Assembly (NCBI GenBank): GCA_002292165.1
Contig: DBBK01000130.1
Location: 45,006-50,005 of the forward strand
From: Brevundimonas sp. UBA986
GTDB taxonomy: Bacteria; Pseudomonadota; Alphaproteobacteria; Caulobacterales; Caulobacteraceae
Length of the DNA: 5,000 nt
Reading direction: 5' to 3'
Positions within the stretch are counted from its first letter, which is position 1, and the number at the start of each line of letters is the position of its first letter. The notes beneath the pieces are model-generated. The model was not told where the DNA came from, made no database searches, and saw nothing but the letters and a program-made list of their open reading frames with translations. This document shows, piece by piece, positions 4,571 through 5,000 of this stretch. A program made the position numbers and the translations under genes.

Positions 4571-5000
4571 ATGGCCAAACCTTCCTCAGACAGCCTGTCC
4601 GACATCGCGGTCGAGACCCTGAGCGAAGATCAGGCCGCAGCCGAGCTGAGCCGGCTGGCGGCGGAGATGCGCCGCGCCGACTTCCTCTACAACGAGGCGG
4701 CGCCCGAACTGAGCGACGCCGAATACGACGCGCTGAAGGCCCGCAACCTGGCCATCGAGACGCGCTTCCCGGCCCTGATCCGCGCGGATTCGCCGTCGCT
4801 GAAGGTGGGCTCGCCCGCCTCCAGCCAGTTCTCGGAGGTGCGCCACGGCGTGCCCATGCTGTCGCTGGACAACGCCTTCGACGAGGGCGACGTCGCCGAC
4901 TTTCGCGGCGACGCGCGGCGCGAGCGACGACGAGCGTCGACGCGTGCGCGACGCGCGGGCGACGATGGCGCGCGCGCGCGCGGCGGACGCGACGACGACG
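4571..5000 (+). CDS. ligA: NAD-dependent DNA ligase LigA, N-terminal part only, 3' end unreliable
   Basis: LigA seals nicks during replication and repair, using NAD+ to adenylate an active-site lysine. About 111 N-terminal residues are convincing: the Ia domain with APELSDAEYD (44-53), whose D49, Y52 and D53 match NMN-contacting residues D32, Y35 and D36 of the E. coli enzyme, then DSPSLKVG (73-80) and the highly conserved VPMLSLDNAF (94-103). ATG at 4571 has no in-frame start upstream before non-coding sequence; GGAG (4555-4558) is 12 bases away, longer than ideal. From about residue 112 (position 4904) the reading becomes Arg/Asp/Ala/Gly low-complexity. The adenylation motif KxDG, expected near residue 130-135 by spacing from E. 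coli K115, is absent. The frame stays open, but the end is probably bad sequence rather than a real variant. The gene would normally continue to about 700 or more residues. Confidence 0.93.
   Translation, partial: MAKPSSDSLSDIAVETLSEDQAAAELSRLAAEMRRADFLYNEAAPELSDAEYDALKARNLAIETRFPALIRADSPSLKVGSPASSQFSEVRHGVPMLSLDNAFDEGDVADFRGDARRERRRASTRARRAGDDGARARGGRDDD
4904..5000. other. low-complexity, probably artefactual sequence at the right edge
   Basis: These 97 bases contain only three T residues and consist of short CG, CGA and GACG units, including seven consecutive CG dinucleotides (4969-4982) and a closing run of GAC. None of the three forward frames resembles the LigA adenylation domain that should follow. 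The change is abrupt while the upstream ligA sequence is normal, which fits basecalling or assembly noise at a contig end. Confidence 0.7.

Noticed and set aside
4410..4622. A 70-residue plus-strand open frame in the ligA upstream region.
   Set aside because: It overlaps the ligA start out of frame, lacks a ribosome site and has no recognisable features.
4904..5000. The CG/GAC-rich end as a real repeat element or Z-DNA-forming tract.
   Set aside because: It interrupts an essential gene before its catalytic lysine and sits at the sequence edge, so an artefact is far more likely than a biological repeat.

Overview
The window looks like chromosomal DNA from a high-GC alphaproteobacterium, most likely a Caulobacterales member such as Brevundimonas. 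This is inferred from base composition, GC-rich third codon positions and the protein sequences; no search was run. The genes are ordinary housekeeping and envelope genes. I see no mobile element, CRISPR array, tRNA or rRNA, and no convincing new multi-gene system.

Layout. Positions 1-1489 (minus strand) hold rlmE, the 23S rRNA 2'-O-methyltransferase, followed after 4 bases by a DUF2332-family gene that runs off the left edge. An 85-base divergent intergenic region (1490-1574) carries an 8-bp inverted repeat. It separates rlmE from a cytoplasmic cyclophilin-type peptidyl-prolyl isomerase on the plus strand (1575-2024). That gene ends at a strong hairpin terminator (2030-2059), which it shares with a convergent minus-strand cluster.

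Read in its own direction, the minus cluster is an M28-family zinc metallopeptidase lipoprotein (4266 to 3301), an 81-base gap, a membrane methyltransferase of the isoprenylcysteine methyltransferase/PEMT type (3219 to 2596), and a small lipoprotein of unknown function whose start overlaps or abuts the methyltransferase stop (about 2587 to 2063). All three products are envelope-associated, so they may be co-transcribed, but no shared pathway can be read from the sequence.

Positions 4267-4570 are a 304-base divergent non-coding region between the peptidase gene and ligA. It holds four 10-bp direct repeats spaced exactly one helical turn apart, several short palindromes, and a GANTC site just upstream of the ligA start. 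ligA (NAD-dependent DNA ligase) starts at 4571 and reads convincingly to about 4903. The last ~97 bases are a near T-free, CG/GAC low-complexity stretch that resembles LigA in no forward frame. This is most simply explained as unreliable sequence at a contig end.

The observations most worth checking are the 10-bp repeat array upstream of the peptidase and ligA, and the corrupted end of ligA.
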